DNA from: Bacillus sp. AFS055030 | Lineage (GTDB): Bacteria > Bacillota > Bacilli > Bacillales > Bacillaceae_G | Length of the DNA: 64,000 nucleotides | Assembly (NCBI RefSeq): GCF_002574545.1 | Contig: NZ_NUGT01000019.1 | Location: 46,945-110,944 of the forward strand | Direction of reading: 5' to 3' | Shown: positions 17,072 through 29,383 of the stretch, piece after piece | Layout: each line of letters starts with the position of its first letter | Numbering within the stretch: the first letter of the stretch is position 1 | Made by a program: the position numbers and the translations under genes | Notes under the pieces: model-generated | Seen by the model: the letters and a program-made list of their open reading frames with translations, nothing else | Told to the model about the DNA's origin: nothing | The model's database searches: none

Positions 17072-18202
17072 ATGCAATTTCGTTTAAGTGAAGAACATGA
17101 AATGATTCGTAAAATGGTAAGAGATTTTGCTAGAAATGAGGTTGCTCCGTCTGCTGCTGAGCGTGATGAGCATGAAAAATTTGATCGTTCCATTTTTGAT
17201 CAAATGGCTGAGTTGGGATTAACAGGTATTCCATTCCCAGAGGAATATGGCGGAATCGGTAGTGATTACTTAGCTTACGTTATCGCAGTTGAAGAACTTT
17301 CTAGAGTTTGTGCTTCAACAGGTGTAACTTTATCAGCACACACTTCATTAGCTAGTTGGCCGATATATAAATTTGGTACAGAAGAACAAAAACAAAAATT
17401 CTTAAAACCGTTAGCACAAGGAACAAAAATCGGTGCATATGGATTAACTGAACCAGGATCTGGATCAGATGCTGGTGGTATGAGAACGACTGCAAGAAAA
17501 GAAGGAAATGAATATATATTAAATGGTTCGAAAATATTTATTACGAACGGTGGAGAAGCGGAAATTTACGTTGTATTTGCGGTGACTGACCCTACTAATA
17601 AACACGGAGTTTCTGCGTTTATCGTTGAAAGTGATACGCCAGGTTTTTCAGTTGGTAAGAAAGAAAGTAAATTAGGTATTCGTTCATCACCAACAACTGA
17701 AATTATTTTTGAAGAATGCCGTATCCCAGCTGAAAATCTATTAGGAGAAGAAGGTAAAGGATTTAAAGTTGCGATGCAAACCCTTGATGGTGGTAGAAAT
17801 GGAATCGCTGCTCAAGCAGTCGGGATTGCACAAGGTGCTTTAGATGCTTCAGTTGATTATGCTAAAGAGCGTGTTCAATTTGGCAAACCAATTATTGCTC
17901 AACAAGGTATCTCTTTTAAACTTGCGGAGATGGCAACTAGTATTGAAGCTTCTCGTCTATTAACTTATCAAGCTGCATGGTTGGAATCTAATGGACTTCC
18001 ATATGGCAAGGAATCTGCAATGTCAAAATTATTTGCTGGAGATACTGCAATGAAAGTTACAACAGAAGCAGTACAAGTATTTGGTGGGTATGGATATACA
18101 AAAGATTATCCGGTAGAACGCTTTATGAGGGATGCTAAAATTACACAAATTTATGAAGGAACACAAGAAATTCAAAAACTAGTAATCTCAAGAATGCTGT
18201 AA
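17072..18202 (+). CDS. acdA: Acyl-CoA dehydrogenase
   Basis: A 376-residue FAD enzyme that introduces the 2,3 double bond into short or branched acyl-CoA. Family signatures are present: [13 protein letters not shown] at about residue 124-136 (FAD contact), FITNGG near 155-160, and the C-terminal [20 protein letters not shown] with [10 protein letters not shown], which includes the catalytic glutamate. The length is normal. The ATG at 17072 follows CGGGGGAAA. In B. subtilis acdA lies between fadF and rpoE; here thiolase and icmF are also in the cluster. The real acyl preference (butyryl, isovaleryl or isobutyryl) cannot be read from the sequence. Confidence 0.93.
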   Translation: MQFRLSEEHEMIRKMVRDFARNEVAPSAAERDEHEKFDRSIFDQMAELGLTGIPFPEEYGGIGSDYLAYVIAVEELSRVCASTGVTLSAHTSLASWPIYKFGTEEQKQKFLKPLAQGTKIGAYGLTEPGSGSDAGGMRTTARKEGNEYILNGSKIFITNGGEAEIYVVFAVTDPTNKHGVSAFIVESDTPGFSVGKKESKLGIRSSPTTEIIFEECRIPAENLLGEEGKGFKVAMQTLDGGRNGIAAQAVGIAQGALDASVDYAKERVQFGKPIIAQQGISFKLAEMATSIEASRLLTYQAAWLESNGLPYGKESAMSKLFAGDTAMKVTTEAVQVFGGYGYTKDYPVERFMRDAKITQIYEGTQEIQKLVISRML

Positions 18203-18249
18203 AAATAAAATATTTTATGCTTCTTTTCGCATTAAGATGATTAGGAACG

Positions 18250-18294
18250 CTTGGTACAAGGGAAAATGGATTTCCTTTACCAAGTTTTCTTTTA
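18250..18294 (+). terminator. Intrinsic terminator between acdA and icmF
   Basis: CTTGGTACAAGG...CCTTTACCAAG stem with one bulge, then TTTTCTTTT. Confidence 0.75.
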
Positions 18295-18330
18295 CAAAAA
18301 AGGCAATTATAATTTCGGGGGATGATTAGT

Positions 18331-21300
18331 ATGGTAGAAAAGTATCAAGCTAAGCACAAGATTCGTTTCGTTACTGCATCAAGTTTATTTGATGGCCATG
18401 ATGTTTCAATCAATATGATTAGAAGATTATTGCAAGAAAATGGTGTTGAAGTTATTCATTTAGGCCATAACCGATCTGTAGAAGAAATTATTAACGCAGC
18501 AATTCAAGAGGATGTACAAGGTATTTCAATTTCTTCCTACCAAGGTGGACATATGGAGTACTTTAAATATATGTACGATTTGCTTCAAGAAAGAGGCGCA
18601 TCTCACATCAAGTTATTTGGTGGCGGTGGCGGCGTAATTCTGCCTAAAGAGCAAGAAGAGCTAGAAGCATACGGTATTACAAAAATCTATTCACCTGAAG
18701 ATGGCCGTATAATGGGACTTCAAGGAATGATCAATCATATGCTACAAAGCACTGATTTTCTTCCACCTTTGAAGGACTTAGAAAACGTTCAAAAACTATC
18801 TGCTACAAATCATAAAGAAATTGCAAGATTTATTACTTTAGCTGAAAATAAAGGCTCTCTTGATTCAAGTCTAGAGTTGGCTGCAACATTAGAAAAAACA
18901 GAAACTACTAAAAGTGTAGTCATTGGTATGACAGGTACTGGTGGAGCGGGTAAGAGTTCATTAACGGATGAACTAGTACGCCGTTTTATTCAAGAGTTTC
19001 CAGAAAAAACAATTGGTATTGTTTCAATTGATCCAACAAAACGTAAAACAGGTGGAGCGCTATTAGGTGATCGTATTCGTATGAATTCAATTCACCATCC
19101 AAATGTGTATATGAGAAGTTTAGCTACTCGAGATAGTCAATCTGAGATCTCAAATGCATTAGAGGATGCTATTTCAATATTAAAATCAGCTGATTTTGAT
19201 GTTATTTTTGTTGAGACAAGTGGTATAGGTCAAGGCGATGCTGCAATTACTAAATACAGTGATATTCATTTGTATGTTATGACAAGTGAATTTGGAGCAC
19301 CTTCTCAATTAGAAAAAATTGATATGATTGACTTTGCAGATTTAATCGCAATTAATAAATTTGAACGTCAAGGTTCTGAAGATGCATTACGTCTTGTTCA
19401 AAAACAATATCAACGTAGTCGCCATCTTTTCCATGATGATCCAGCTACAATGCCTGTATACGGAACAATCGCTAGCCAATTCAACGATGCAGGAACTAAT
19501 AATTTATTTTTAGCTTTAACAAAATCAATTGAAAAACACACTGCAAATGAGTGGAGTACGACATATATTAAGCCGGGTAATGTTGAGAAACAACATGTCA
19601 TTATACCAAGTAATCGTCGTTTTTATTTAAGAGAAATCGCAGAAACTGTAAGAAACTATCACGAAAAAACTGAAGTTGAGGCTCAAAAAGCTTCAAAGCT
19701 TTATCAAATTGAAGGAACGCTTTCTGAAATAGAGTCACAAAATATTGAAGATGCAAAACATACATTAGTAGATTTAAAAAATAAATTTGAAGAATCTCTT
19801 GCTCCATCTACAAAACAAGCTCTAAATCATTTTAAATTGATTAAAGAAGCTTATTCAAAAGATCAACTAGTACAAAAAATTAGAGATAAAGAAATTAAAG
19901 TTGATTTAACTACTACAACTTTGTCAGGTACAAAAATACCAAAAGTATCTGTACCGACATACAGAGATTATGGAGATTTATTAAGATGGGTAGCGAAAGA
20001 AAACGTACCTGGATATTTCCCATTTACAGCCGGCGTGTTCCCATTCAAGCGTCAAGATGAAGATCCGAAGAGACAATTTGCTGGAGAGGGACCACCAAGC
20101 AGAACAAATAAACGATTCCACTATCTATGTGAGAATGATCCAGCTAAACGTTTAAGTACAGCATTTGATTCAGTAACTCTATACGGAGAAGACCCAGCAA
20201 TTCGTCCTGATATTTTTGGGAAAATTGGTGAGAGTGGCGTAAATGTATGTACTTTAGATAATATGATTGAGCTTTACAAAGGCTTTGATTTATGTAGTCC
20301 ACAAACATCTGTTTCTATGACAATTAATGGTCCAGCACCAATAATTTTAGCTATGTTCTTAAATACTGCTATTCATCAACAAGTTGAAAAAAGGGAAAAA
20401 GAATTAGGTAGAATTTTAACAGTTGAAGAATTCACTGAAATAAAGCGAGAAACTTTACAAAAAGTTCGTGGTACTGTTCAAGCAGATATTTTAAAAGAGG
20501 ATCAAGGGCAAAATACATGTATTTTCTCAACAGAATTCGCTTTGAAAATGATGGGAGATATTCAACAGTATTTCATTGATAATAATGTTCGTAATTATTA
20601 TTCAGTTTCAATTTCTGGATACCATATTGCAGAAGCTGGAGCAAATCCAATTTCACAACTAGCATTCACTTTATCGAATGGATTCACTTATGTTGAATAT
20701 TATTTAAGTCGAGGTATGAAGATTGACGATTTTGCACATAATTTATCGTTCTTCTTTAGTAATGGACTTGATGCTGAGTACTCAGTAATAGGACGTGTAG
20801 CAAGAAGAATTTGGGCAGTTACGATGAAAGAAAAATATGGTGCATCTGAACGTAGCCAAAAACTTAAATACCATGTTCAAACATCAGGTCGTTCATTACA
20901 TGCTCAAGAAATGGCATTTAATGATATTCGTACAACATTACAAGCGTTATTAGCTTTATATGATAACTGTAACTCACTTCATACAAATGCATATGATGAG
21001 GCTGTTACAACTCCTACTGAGGAATCTGTACGTCGTGCAATGGCGATTCAGCTTATTATTCAAAAAGAAAATGGCCTATCGAAAAATGAAAACCCAATTC
21101 AAGGATCATTTATCATTGAACAGCTAACAGACTTAGTAGAAGAAGCAGTTTTAAAAGAGTTTGAGAGAATCAGTGACCGTGGTGGCGTATTAGGTGCGAT
21201 GGAGCTTCAATATCAACGTGGTAAAATTCAAGAAGAGTCACTTTATTATGAAACACTTAAACATAGTGGTGAACTTCCAATCATAGGAGTTAACTCTTAC

Positions 21301-21570
21301 ATCAATCCTAACGAACAAATGGAATCAATCAATACTATGGAAATCGCTAGATCAAGTTACGAAGAAAAACAATCACAAATTGATCATGTAGAACAATTCC
21401 AAGTGAAACACAAATCAGAAGCGCAAGTCGCTCTAGAACAATTAAAACAAGTTGCACGCCAAAACGGTAATTTATTCGAAGAGCTAATGAATACTGTTCG
21501 CGTTGCTAGTTTAGGACAAATCACGCAAGCATTATACGAGGTAGGCGGACAATACCGTAGAAATATGTAA
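18331..21570 (+). CDS. icmF: Fused isobutyryl-CoA mutase IcmF
   Basis: A 1079-residue adenosylcobalamin enzyme that interconverts isobutyryl-CoA and n-butyryl-CoA (and related branched acyl-CoAs). Three parts are fused. First, a B12-binding domain (about 10-140) with DGHD at 21-24 as the cobalt-ligand region. Second, a MeaI-type GTPase chaperone (about 190-480) with the P-loop [12 protein letters not shown] near 199. Third, the acyl-CoA mutase barrel (about 530-1079) with [17 protein letters not shown] and [14 protein letters not shown]. The ATG at 18331 has CGGGGGA at the right distance; an ATG 9 bases earlier touches that site. It follows acyl-CoA dehydrogenase, so it links branched-chain and straight-chain acyl-CoA pools. 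Confidence 0.96.
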   Translation: MVEKYQAKHKIRFVTASSLFDGHDVSINMIRRLLQENGVEVIHLGHNRSVEEIINAAIQEDVQGISISSYQGGHMEYFKYMYDLLQERGASHIKLFGGGGGVILPKEQEELEAYGITKIYSPEDGRIMGLQGMINHMLQSTDFLPPLKDLENVQKLSATNHKEIARFITLAENKGSLDSSLELAATLEKTETTKSVVIGMTGTGGAGKSSLTDELVRRFIQEFPEKTIGIVSIDPTKRKTGGALLGDRIRMNSIHHPNVYMRSLATRDSQSEISNALEDAISILKSADFDVIFVETSGIGQGDAAITKYSDIHLYVMTSEFGAPSQLEKIDMIDFADLIAINKFERQGSEDALRLVQKQYQRSRHLFHDDPATMPVYGTIASQFNDAGTNNLFLALTKSIEKHTANEWSTTYIKPGNVEKQHVIIPSNRRFYLREIAETVRNYHEKTEVEAQKASKLYQIEGTLSEIESQNIEDAKHTLVDLKNKFEESLAPSTKQALNHFKLIKEAYSKDQLVQKIRDKEIKVDLTTTTLSGTKIPKVSVPTYRDYGDLLRWVAKENVPGYFPFTAGVFPFKRQDEDPKRQFAGEGPPSRTNKRFHYLCENDPAKRLSTAFDSVTLYGEDPAIRPDIFGKIGESGVNVCTLDNMIELYKGFDLCSPQTSVSMTINGPAPIILAMFLNTAIHQQVEKREKELGRILTVEEFTEIKRETLQKVRGTVQADILKEDQGQNTCIFSTEFALKMMGDIQQYFIDNNVRNYYSVSISGYHIAEAGANPISQLAFTLSNGFTYVEYYLSRGMKIDDFAHNLSFFFSNGLDAEYSVIGRVARRIWAVTMKEKYGASERSQKLKYHVQTSGRSLHAQEMAFNDIRTTLQALLALYDNCNSLHTNAYDEAVTTPTEESVRRAMAIQLIIQKENGLSKNENPIQGSFIIEQLTDLVEEAVLKEFERISDRGGVLGAMELQYQRGKIQEESLYYETLKHSGELPIIGVNSYINPNEQMESINTMEIARSSYEEKQSQIDHVEQFQVKHKSEAQVALEQLKQVARQNGNLFEELMNTVRVASLGQITQALYEVGGQYRRNM

Positions 21571-21617
21571 AAAAGAATTGTGAAAGAAAAGAAAAGGACA
21601 TATGGCTGAAGTTAGGT

Positions 21618-21648
21618 AGAATGGGCGTCTTTTAGACGCTCATTTTAC
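21618..21648 (+). terminator. Intrinsic terminator after icmF
   Basis: AATGGGCGTCT / AGACGCTCATT with a TTTT loop, then TTTTACT. Confidence 0.85.
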
Positions 21649-21817
21649 TATTTTCGTGAAAAATTAATCTAATATTGAAAAATATAGACAAGGTGCTAGC
21701 ATATTTAACTTAGTTTTGTTTATAATGAAAGATATGTATTTTATAACTAACAAGTAAAATTTATACATAATGTCATTAGATTATGGTGAAAATATTATTT
21801 TTAAAGGAGTGCTTACC

Positions 21818-22366
21818 TTGAGTCTAACGCAATACTCGGAAGAGCAATTAAAAGAATTATCGCTTATTGAATTAGCATATGAACTTTTTTCTGAAACAAA
21901 GGAACCTATTTCTTTTTATGATTTAGTAGACCAAATGGCAACAGTTTTAGGTGTAACTAGAGAGGCTCTATTAGAAAAACTTCCTCAATTTTATACAGAA
22001 TTAAATATTGATGGCCGTTTCGTATGTCTAGGTGAAAACCGTTGGGGATTACGTGCTTGGTATCCATATGATCAAGCGGAAGAAGAAGTATTACCTGTTG
22101 CAAAACCTAAGAAGAAACGTAAACAATTAGAAGAAGATGATGAGTTCGAAGACTATGATCTATCTGAAGATGAAGATTTTGAAGAGGAAGAACTTGAATT
22201 AGACGAATTAGATGAAGATCTAGTTGAAGACGATGAAACTGATGAGTTTGATGACGAAGAAATCGATGAAGATGATGAAGATCTTGAATTAGATGATGAA
22301 GATCTTGAATTAGATGATGAAGAAGATGAAGAATTAGATGAATTTGAAGAGGAAGAAGAACTATAA
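21818..22366 (+). CDS. rpoE: RNA polymerase delta subunit
   Basis: A 182-residue RpoE. The globular domain (residues 1-90) binds RNA polymerase, with SLIELAYELF, LNIDGRFV and WGLRAWYPYDQ typical of the family. A short basic patch KPKKKRKQ follows, then a tail of about 80 residues made almost only of Asp and Glu, which displaces nucleic acid and speeds recycling of polymerase. Start: TTG at 21818 with AAAGGAG 8 bases upstream; an upstream in-frame ATG at 21770 has no ribosome binding site and lies outside the conserved part. The pyrG promoter begins immediately after the stop. Confidence 0.96.
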   Translation: MSLTQYSEEQLKELSLIELAYELFSETKEPISFYDLVDQMATVLGVTREALLEKLPQFYTELNIDGRFVCLGENRWGLRAWYPYDQAEEEVLPVAKPKKKRKQLEEDDEFEDYDLSEDEDFEEEELELDELDEDLVEDDETDEFDDEEIDEDDEDLELDDEDLELDDEEDEELDEFEEEEEL

Positions 22367-22370
22367 GTTC

Positions 22371-22412
22371 TTGACTTTTAAGTACTGAATGAGTAGAATT
22401 CTTATTGGGCTC
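22371..22412 (+). promoter_or_regulatory. pyrG promoter and reiterative start site
   Basis: TTGACT (22371-22376), 17-base spacer, TAGAAT (22394-22399), then GGGCTC starting at 22407, 7 bases after the -10. In B. subtilis pyrG a GGGCT start lets polymerase stutter and add extra Gs when CTP is low, and the arrangement here is the same. Confidence 0.85.
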
Positions 22413-22436
22413 TTTAAAAAGAACGAAATATATTTT

Positions 22437-22475
22437 GACGCTCCCTATTTTAAATAGGGGGCGTCTTTGTTTTTT
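22437..22475 (+). terminator. pyrG attenuator terminator
   Basis: GACGCTCCCTATTT paired with AAATAGGGGGCGTC (one G-U pair), then TTTGTTTTTTT. The CTCCC in the left arm could pair with a 5' poly-G tract made at low CTP, preventing termination. It also terminates rpoE transcripts. Downstream, 22476-22665 is AT-rich with nothing further recognised. Confidence 0.88.
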
Positions 22476-22647
22476 TACAAATACACAATGTAATAAAACA
22501 ATAAAAAAACTGTTTGATTTAGATTCAATTGTTAAAAATTTGCATGAAAAAACCCAATTTTGGATGACAATAAAGCATGCATACAAAATATTATTAAATA
22601 ATTTTTTATAATGGTTTAGCTTTGTAATTTCTTGTAAGGAAAAATAA

Positions 22648-24282
<1,635 letters not shown>

Positions 24283-24290
24283 GGAAATAA

Positions 24291-24341
24291 AAAACACCCA
24301 GCAGATTTTATAAAAATCATGCTGGGTGTTTTTGTTTTTTT
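24291..24341. terminator. Bidirectional terminator between pyrG and ywjG
   Basis: AAAACACCCAGCA...TGCTGGGTGTTTT, 13-bp arms flanked by T runs on the plus strand and A runs that serve the minus-strand gene. Confidence 0.92.
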
Positions 24342-24864
24342 ATTCGAAATCTGATAGGATTTCACTCATTGTAAGTAGTAAACAGTGATAAATAAATAAT
24401 CCTGTGAGTAGGGTTGGAAGACAAATTCTTTCTCCCTCGTCATTTGGAACGAGTTTTCTCGTTAACTCATAGTTTATAAATACATCAGCAAGTTCCGATA
24501 ATTGGTCTTCTCCATTAATTGTGGTAGAGACGATTACTATTCCAATGTTTGATTCGGATAGTTTATTAGCAAGAAGAATAGCTTCTTGATCATCTGTCTG
24601 TCTTGTAAATAAAAGTACTCGATCTACTGGAGATAATTGCTGAATTTCGCCGTTAATCATTAACGGTTTAATTGAGTTGTTTTGTTCTGCTCCATCAGTT
24701 ATTTCTGAAACAATACCAGCGAATTCTTTTGTACCATGTACATAAACGCATCCCTCGCCTATAACTGCCTGTGCTAAGAAGCGTGAAGCATCTTCAAATA
24801 CTTCTTCTTGCTTAAGTATTTTTTGAAAAACTCCATTTAATTGTGTCGAAAAAATTTTTAACAT
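24340..24864 (-). CDS. ywjG: YwjG family protein (DUF2529), SIS-like
   Basis: A 174-residue protein that matches the DUF2529 family by position and composition. It looks like a sugar-isomerase (SIS) fold: alternating strands and helices with VYVHGTKEFAGI, VDRVLLFTRQTDDQEAILLANKL and IGIVIVSTTING, resembling nucleotide-binding beta-alpha units. No catalytic role is established. The ATG at 24864 follows GAGGGAG. It runs opposite to its neighbours, divergent from spo0F and convergent with pyrG, the arrangement in B. subtilis. Confidence 0.85.
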   Translation of the reverse strand: MLKIFSTQLNGVFQKILKQEEVFEDASRFLAQAVIGEGCVYVHGTKEFAGIVSEITDGAEQNNSIKPLMINGEIQQLSPVDRVLLFTRQTDDQEAILLANKLSESNIGIVIVSTTINGEDQLSELADVFINYELTRKLVPNDEGERICLPTLLTGLFIYHCLLLTMSEILSDFE

Positions 24865-24971
24865 TATCTAATACTCCCTCTTATAAAAGTATGGTCTAAC
24901 CATTATACTGTAATTTAGATAGATACAAAAAATTTAAAAAAAGTAATTATTTGTAAAATTTTCAAACTAAT

Positions 24972-25001
24972 GCAGGAAAAAAAGGTTTTTAAGTAGAATG
25001 T
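24972..25001 (+). promoter_or_regulatory. Candidate SigH promoter of spo0F
   Basis: GCAGGAAAA (24972-24980), 12 bases, then GTAGAATGT (24993-25001), close to the SigH pattern RWAGGAWWT / RNNGAATWW. spo0F is a known SigH target in B. subtilis. A Spo0A-box match TGTCGAA lies farther up at 24844-24850, inside ywjG. Confidence 0.6.
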
Positions 25002-25066
25002 AAAAATTTAGGGGAATTTGTATATTTATAAGTAAGGTTATCTGGTTTAGAAAGGTGGTACTATTT

Positions 25067-25444
25067 TTGGGAAGTAAATTACTTATAGTAGACGATCAGT
25101 ACGGAATTCGTTTGCTTTTACACGAAATTTTCAAAAAAGAAGGCTATGAGGTATTTCAAGCAGCTAATGGTTTTCAAGCAATTGATATTGTAGTGAAGGA
25201 TTGTCCCGACTTAGTTATTCTTGATATGAAAATACCAGGTATGGACGGAGTGGAGATTCTAAAGCGCATCAAAGAAATTAATAAAGACATTAAAGTTATA
25301 TTGATGACGGCTTATGGTGAACTCGATATTATTGAAGAAGCTAAAAAATTAGGAGCACTACAATATTTTCCAAAACCATTTGATATTGATGAAATTAAAA
25401 AGGTTGTCAGAGAGCATACTTCTCAACCACAATCTCAGCAGTAA
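25067..25444 (+). CDS. spo0F: Sporulation response regulator Spo0F
   Basis: A 125-residue stand-alone receiver domain, the middle relay of the sporulation phosphorelay: it takes phosphate from KinA-type kinases and hands it to Spo0B. The acidic pocket LLIVDDQYG (Asp9, Asp10), the phospho-acceptor Asp53 in [12 protein letters not shown], Thr/Ser in ILMTAYGE and the lysine in [10 protein letters not shown] are all present. It lacks an output domain, as expected. Start: TTG at 25067 with AAAGGTGG 8 bases upstream; the GTG at 25055 lies inside that ribosome binding site. A SigH-like promoter lies upstream and a terminator follows. Confidence 0.96.
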   Translation: MGSKLLIVDDQYGIRLLLHEIFKKEGYEVFQAANGFQAIDIVVKDCPDLVILDMKIPGMDGVEILKRIKEINKDIKVILMTAYGELDIIEEAKKLGALQYFPKPFDIDEIKKVVREHTSQPQSQQ

Positions 25445-25447
25445 AAT

Positions 25448-25481
25448 AGCAGATGGGTAGCGGACCATCTGCTTTTATTTT
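25448..25481 (+). terminator. Intrinsic terminator after spo0F
   Basis: Perfect 9-bp stem AGCAGATGG/CCATCTGCT followed by TTTATTTTTT. Confidence 0.92.
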
Positions 25482-25493
25482 TTCACAGAGAAA

Positions 25494-25507
25494 TGTAAGC
25501 GTTTACG
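25494..25507 (+). promoter_or_regulatory. Candidate cre site before fbaA
   Basis: TGTAAGCGTTTACG matches TGWAANCGNTNWCA at 13 of 14 positions. It lies 233 bases upstream of fbaA; regulation of fbaA by CcpA is not something I can assert. Confidence 0.45.
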
Positions 25508-25739
25508 GGATTTGCAGGTGAAATAGCTTAAAATATCTATTATCTGTCAAAAATGTTACGAATAAACGAACATTAGATGATATTTGTTGTGTTTTCATTT
25601 CATTTTTTGTATTCTTATGATGTGATATAAATACCTTATAATTTACATAATAAAGAACAATTTGTAGCATTATATTCTTGTTAGTAAAATTATGGGTGCA
25701 GAATAATTTTCATAAAAGAGTATATAAGGAGGGCTTAAA

Positions 25740-26594
25740 ATGCCTTTAGTATCTATGACTGAAATGCTTAATAAAGCAAAAGAAGGAAAATACGCTGTTG
25801 GTCAATACAATATCAATAACTTAGAGTGGACTTATGCTATTCTTACTGCAGCTGAAAAAGAAAAATCACCTGTAATTCTTGGTGTTTCTGAAGGTGCAGC
25901 TAAATACATGGGTGGATTTAACACTGTTGTAAAGATGGTAGAAGGTTTATTAATTGATTTAAAAATTACTGTACCTGTAGCAATTCACCTTGATCACGGT
26001 TCAAGCTTTGAAGCATGTAAAGCTGCAATTGACGCTGGATTTACTTCAGTAATGATTGATGCTTCTCACGATCCATTTGAACAAAACGTTGAAACAACTA
26101 AAAAAGTTGTAGACTACGCTCATTCTCATGGTGTATCTGTTGAAGCTGAATTAGGAACTGTTGGTGGACAAGAAGATCACGTTGTTGGAGACATTATTTA
26201 TGCTGATCCAGCTGAGTGTAAAGAACTAGTTGAGCGTACTGGCATTGATTGCTTAGCTCCAGCATTAGGTTCTGTTCATGGACCATACAAAGGTGAACCG
26301 AAATTAGGTTTTGATGAAATGGAACAAATCGGAAACGAAACTAATGTACCATTAGTATTACACGGTGGAACTGGAATCCCAACTGAACAAATTCAAAAAG
26401 CAATCGCTCGTGGAACTGCAAAAATTAACGTAAACACTGAGAACCAAATTGCTTTCAATAAAGCTGTTCGTGAATTTGTTGCAAATGATCAAAAACAATA
26501 CGATCCACGTAAAATTCTTGGACCAGGCCGCGAAGCAATTATCGAAACAGTAGCTGGCAAAATCCGTGAGTTCGGTACTAGTAACAAAGCATAA
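25740..26594 (+). CDS. fbaA: Fructose-bisphosphate aldolase, class II
   Basis: A 284-residue zinc aldolase that interconverts fructose 1,6-bisphosphate and the two triose phosphates in glycolysis and gluconeogenesis. Zinc and substrate sites are visible in [11 protein letters not shown] (His near 83-86), [22 protein letters not shown] (His near 181) and VLHGGTGIP (His near 208). The ATG follows AAGGAGGGC. In B. subtilis a transaldolase gene follows fbaA; here it is absent and murAB is next. Class II identity is secure. Confidence 0.97.
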   Translation: MPLVSMTEMLNKAKEGKYAVGQYNINNLEWTYAILTAAEKEKSPVILGVSEGAAKYMGGFNTVVKMVEGLLIDLKITVPVAIHLDHGSSFEACKAAIDAGFTSVMIDASHDPFEQNVETTKKVVDYAHSHGVSVEAELGTVGGQEDHVVGDIIYADPAECKELVERTGIDCLAPALGSVHGPYKGEPKLGFDEMEQIGNETNVPLVLHGGTGIPTEQIQKAIARGTAKINVNTENQIAFNKAVREFVANDQKQYDPRKILGPGREAIIETVAGKIREFGTSNKA

Positions 26595-26670
26595 TATTTT
26601 AAGTTTTTTAGCTTAAAATATGATATATTATAATAAATTAAGCCGTCTAAATTATGTTTAGGCGGTTTTC
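26593..26670 (+). terminator. Two hairpins after fbaA, the second a terminator
   Basis: ATATTTTAAG/CTTAAAATAT (26593-26620) and CCGTCTAAA/TTTAGGCGG (about 26643-26664) followed by TTTTCTTG. Confidence 0.8.
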
Positions 26671-26908
26671 TTGTTTAACAAAGCCTTTTTTAACAATAAA
26701 TTTTCATGTAGACTTGAAGATATAAGATCATAATGATTAGAATAAGTTTAGGTCTAGCTTAAAAATTAACCAAATACTATTTCACTTTAATAACTAATCA
26801 AATAAATTTAAAGGTTTTACTCAATTTTTATTGAATTTCAAGTTATCGTGAATAACAAACCGAAGCAAAAGTCTTTATTAGACTGTAGCTCTCGTATAAA
26901 CTAAGATT

Positions 26909-26991
26909 AGAGAAGTAGAATTTTGGAGAAAATAGGTAGAAACTATTCGACAGTTGAGAAGTTTAAACACTTTACTTCTCTACTATTTTCT
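26909..26991 (+). other. Competing inverted repeats in the murAB leader
   Basis: GAGAAGT (26956-26962) pairs with ACTTCTC (26974-26980), enclosed by AGAAAATAGGTAG (26927-26939) with CTACTATTTTCT (26980-26991). An upstream AGAGAAGT (26909-26916) could pair with ACTTCTCT instead. The stretch 26671-26908 holds nothing else that I recognise. Confidence 0.45.
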
Positions 26992-27017
26992 TCTGCTCAT
27001 TTAGAAGGGAGTATACT

Positions 27018-28316
27018 ATGGAAAAGCTTGTATTAGAAGGCGGTATACCTTTAAAAGGGACTATTCGTGTTAGCGGTGCCAAAAATAGTGCAGTGGCTTT
27101 AATCCCAGCAACTATCTTAGCAAGCTCACCTGTAACACTTGAAGGAGTTCCTTCTATTTCAGATGTCCAAACACTATGTGACCTTTTAGAGGAAATAGGG
27201 GGTCAAGTAGAAATATCTGATGAAAAAATAATGATTGATCCATCAAATATGGTTGCAATGCCACTTCCAAGTGGTAAGGTAAAAAAATTACGCGCGTCTT
27301 ATTATTTAATGGGTGCAATGTTAGGTAGATTTAAACAAGCGGTTATCGGTTTACCAGGTGGATGTTATCTTGGACCAAGACCTATTGATCAACATATAAA
27401 AGGTTTTGAAGCATTAGGTGCGAAAGTAACAAATGAGCAAGGTGCAATTTATTTAAGGGCAGAAGAACTAAAAGGCGCACGTATATACTTAGATGTAGTA
27501 AGTGTTGGTGCAACGATTAATATCATGTTAGCAGCGGTTTTAGCAAATGGTAGAACTGTTATTGAAAACGCTGCAAAAGAGCCTGAAATTGTTGATGTAG
27601 CTACTCTATTAACAAGTATGGGTGCTAAAATTAAAGGTGCTGGTACTGATGTCATTCGAATTGATGGAGTAGAATCATTATCTGGCTGCACACATACAAT
27701 TATCCCTGATCGTATTGAAGCAGGAACTTATGCAATATTAGCTGCTGCTACTGTACAAGAAGGGGACAAGGTTATTGTTGATAATGTTATTCCTCATCAT
27801 TTAGAATCTCTTATAGCGAAAATGAGAGAAATGAATATAAATATTGATACGAATGATGATCAAATTATCGTCACAGGATCTAATAAAGAACTAAAATCAG
27901 TAGATATCAAAACTTTAGTTTATCCAGGATTTCCGACTGACTTACAGCAGCCGTTTTCTGTGCTATTAACGAAAGCAAATGGGACAGCCGTTATAACAGA
28001 TACAATTTATGGTGCAAGATTTAAGCATATCGATGAACTTAGAAGAATGAGTGCAACCATTAAAGTTGAAGGTAGTACGGCAATTATTTCCGGCCCTTCA
28101 AAATTACAAGGCGGTCGTGTAAAAGCTAGTGATTTACGTGCTGGAGCGGCATTAGTTATCGCAGGACTTATTGCAGAAGGTAAAACAGAATTAACTGGAT
28201 TAGAGCATGTTGATAGAGGATATGAGGATCTAGTTGAAAAGCTTCTAGGATTAGGAGCGAATGTTTGGCGTGTTCAACTAACTAAGGAAGAAGTTGAACA
28301 ATTAAAAAATGCGTAA
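27018..28316 (+). CDS. murAB: UDP-GlcNAc 1-carboxyvinyltransferase (MurAB/MurZ type)
   Basis: A 432-residue enzyme that transfers enolpyruvate from PEP to UDP-N-acetylglucosamine, the first committed step of peptidoglycan synthesis and the fosfomycin target. Signatures: [20 protein letters not shown] at the start (Lys near 22), the catalytic cysteine in [15 protein letters not shown] at about residue 116, and [11 protein letters not shown] near 305. Firmicutes carry two paralogues; the position before glpX-rho marks this as the second one (murAB/murZ). The ATG follows AAGGGAG. The usually preceding transaldolase gene is missing. Confidence 0.95.
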   Translation: MEKLVLEGGIPLKGTIRVSGAKNSAVALIPATILASSPVTLEGVPSISDVQTLCDLLEEIGGQVEISDEKIMIDPSNMVAMPLPSGKVKKLRASYYLMGAMLGRFKQAVIGLPGGCYLGPRPIDQHIKGFEALGAKVTNEQGAIYLRAEELKGARIYLDVVSVGATINIMLAAVLANGRTVIENAAKEPEIVDVATLLTSMGAKIKGAGTDVIRIDGVESLSGCTHTIIPDRIEAGTYAILAAATVQEGDKVIVDNVIPHHLESLIAKMREMNINIDTNDDQIIVTGSNKELKSVDIKTLVYPGFPTDLQQPFSVLLTKANGTAVITDTIYGARFKHIDELRRMSATIKVEGSTAIISGPSKLQGGRVKASDLRAGAALVIAGLIAEGKTELTGLEHVDRGYEDLVEKLLGLGANVWRVQLTKEEVEQLKNA

Positions 28317-28388
28317 GATTGGGTGTCTATATACTCCAGTTTAACATAATTAAGATAGTTTTCATTTACATCAAAGGGGGAGTTTTAA

Positions 28389-29354
28389 ATGGAAAGAAGT
28401 TTATCAATGGAGTTAGTGCGAGTTACTGAGGCAGCAGCATTAGCATCTGCAAAATGGATGGGTTTAGGTAAAAAGGATGAAGCGGATGATGCTGCTACAA
28501 CAGCAATGCGTGATGTATTTGATACGATTCCTATGAAGGGAACAGTTGTAATTGGAGAAGGGGAAATGGACGAGGCTCCGATGCTTTATATCGGTGAGAA
28601 ACTTGGTAACGGATATGGTCCAAGAGTGGACGTAGCAGTTGACCCACTTGAAGGTACAAATATCGTCGCATCTGGTGGATGGAATGCTTTAGCAGTAATT
28701 GCCATTGCTGACCATGGTAATTTATTACATGCTCCTGATATGTACATGGAGAAACTTGCGGTAGGACCTGAAGCGGTTGGTAAAGTTGATATCAATGCGT
28801 CTGTTCTTGAAAACTTAACAGCAGTAGCAAAAGCAAAAGGTAAAAATATTAATGAAGTCGTTGCAACCGTATTAAATAGAGAACGTCATGAGAAATTAAT
28901 TGAAGAAATTCGTGCTGCAGGTGCTCGTATTAAACTAATTAACGATGGTGATGTAGCTGGTGCAATTAACACAGCTTTTGATCACACTGGTGTTGATATT
29001 TTATTTGGAAGCGGTGGAGCACCAGAAGGAGTTATCGCTGCAGTTGCTTTAAAATGCTTAGGTGGAGAACTTCAAGGAAAGTTGTTACCTCAAAATGAAG
29101 AAGAGATCGAACGTTGCAAACGTATGGGTATAGAAGATCCAAACCGTGTATTATATATGGACGATTTAGTTAAGGGTGACGACGCAATTTTTGCGGCTAC
29201 TGGTGTAACTGATGGAGAATTACTAAAAGGTGTACAATACAAAGGGAATGTAGGAACTACGCAATCGTTAGTAATGCGTGCTAAATCAGGAACTGTTCGT
29301 TTTGTAGATGGACGTCACAGTCTAAACAAAAAACCAAACCTAGTTATTAAATAA
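28389..29354 (+). CDS. glpX: Fructose-1,6-bisphosphatase class II (GlpX)
   Basis: A 321-residue metal-dependent phosphatase that converts fructose 1,6-bisphosphate to fructose 6-phosphate in gluconeogenesis. GlpX motifs are present: [20 protein letters not shown] at residues 10-29, [13 protein letters not shown] at about 56-68, and the metal site [13 protein letters not shown] at about 84-96. The ATG follows AAGGGGGAG. It lies 72 bases after murAB without a terminator, so the two may be co-transcribed. A perfect 17-bp hairpin follows. Confidence 0.96.
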   Translation: MERSLSMELVRVTEAAALASAKWMGLGKKDEADDAATTAMRDVFDTIPMKGTVVIGEGEMDEAPMLYIGEKLGNGYGPRVDVAVDPLEGTNIVASGGWNALAVIAIADHGNLLHAPDMYMEKLAVGPEAVGKVDINASVLENLTAVAKAKGKNINEVVATVLNRERHEKLIEEIRAAGARIKLINDGDVAGAINTAFDHTGVDILFGSGGAPEGVIAAVALKCLGGELQGKLLPQNEEEIERCKRMGIEDPNRVLYMDDLVKGDDAIFAATGVTDGELLKGVQYKGNVGTTQSLVMRAKSGTVRFVDGRHSLNKKPNLVIK

Positions 29355-29383
29355 TTAAAAGTTTGATATTAATTTAGTAAAAT

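Noticed and set aside
22107..22586. A 159-codon frame opposite rpoE, rich in His and Leu
   Set aside because: It is the complement of the Asp/Glu-repeat codons of the rpoE tail and has no start signals.
22405..22611. A small frame starting inside the pyrG leader
   Set aside because: It runs through the attenuator hairpin and T runs and has no ribosome binding site.
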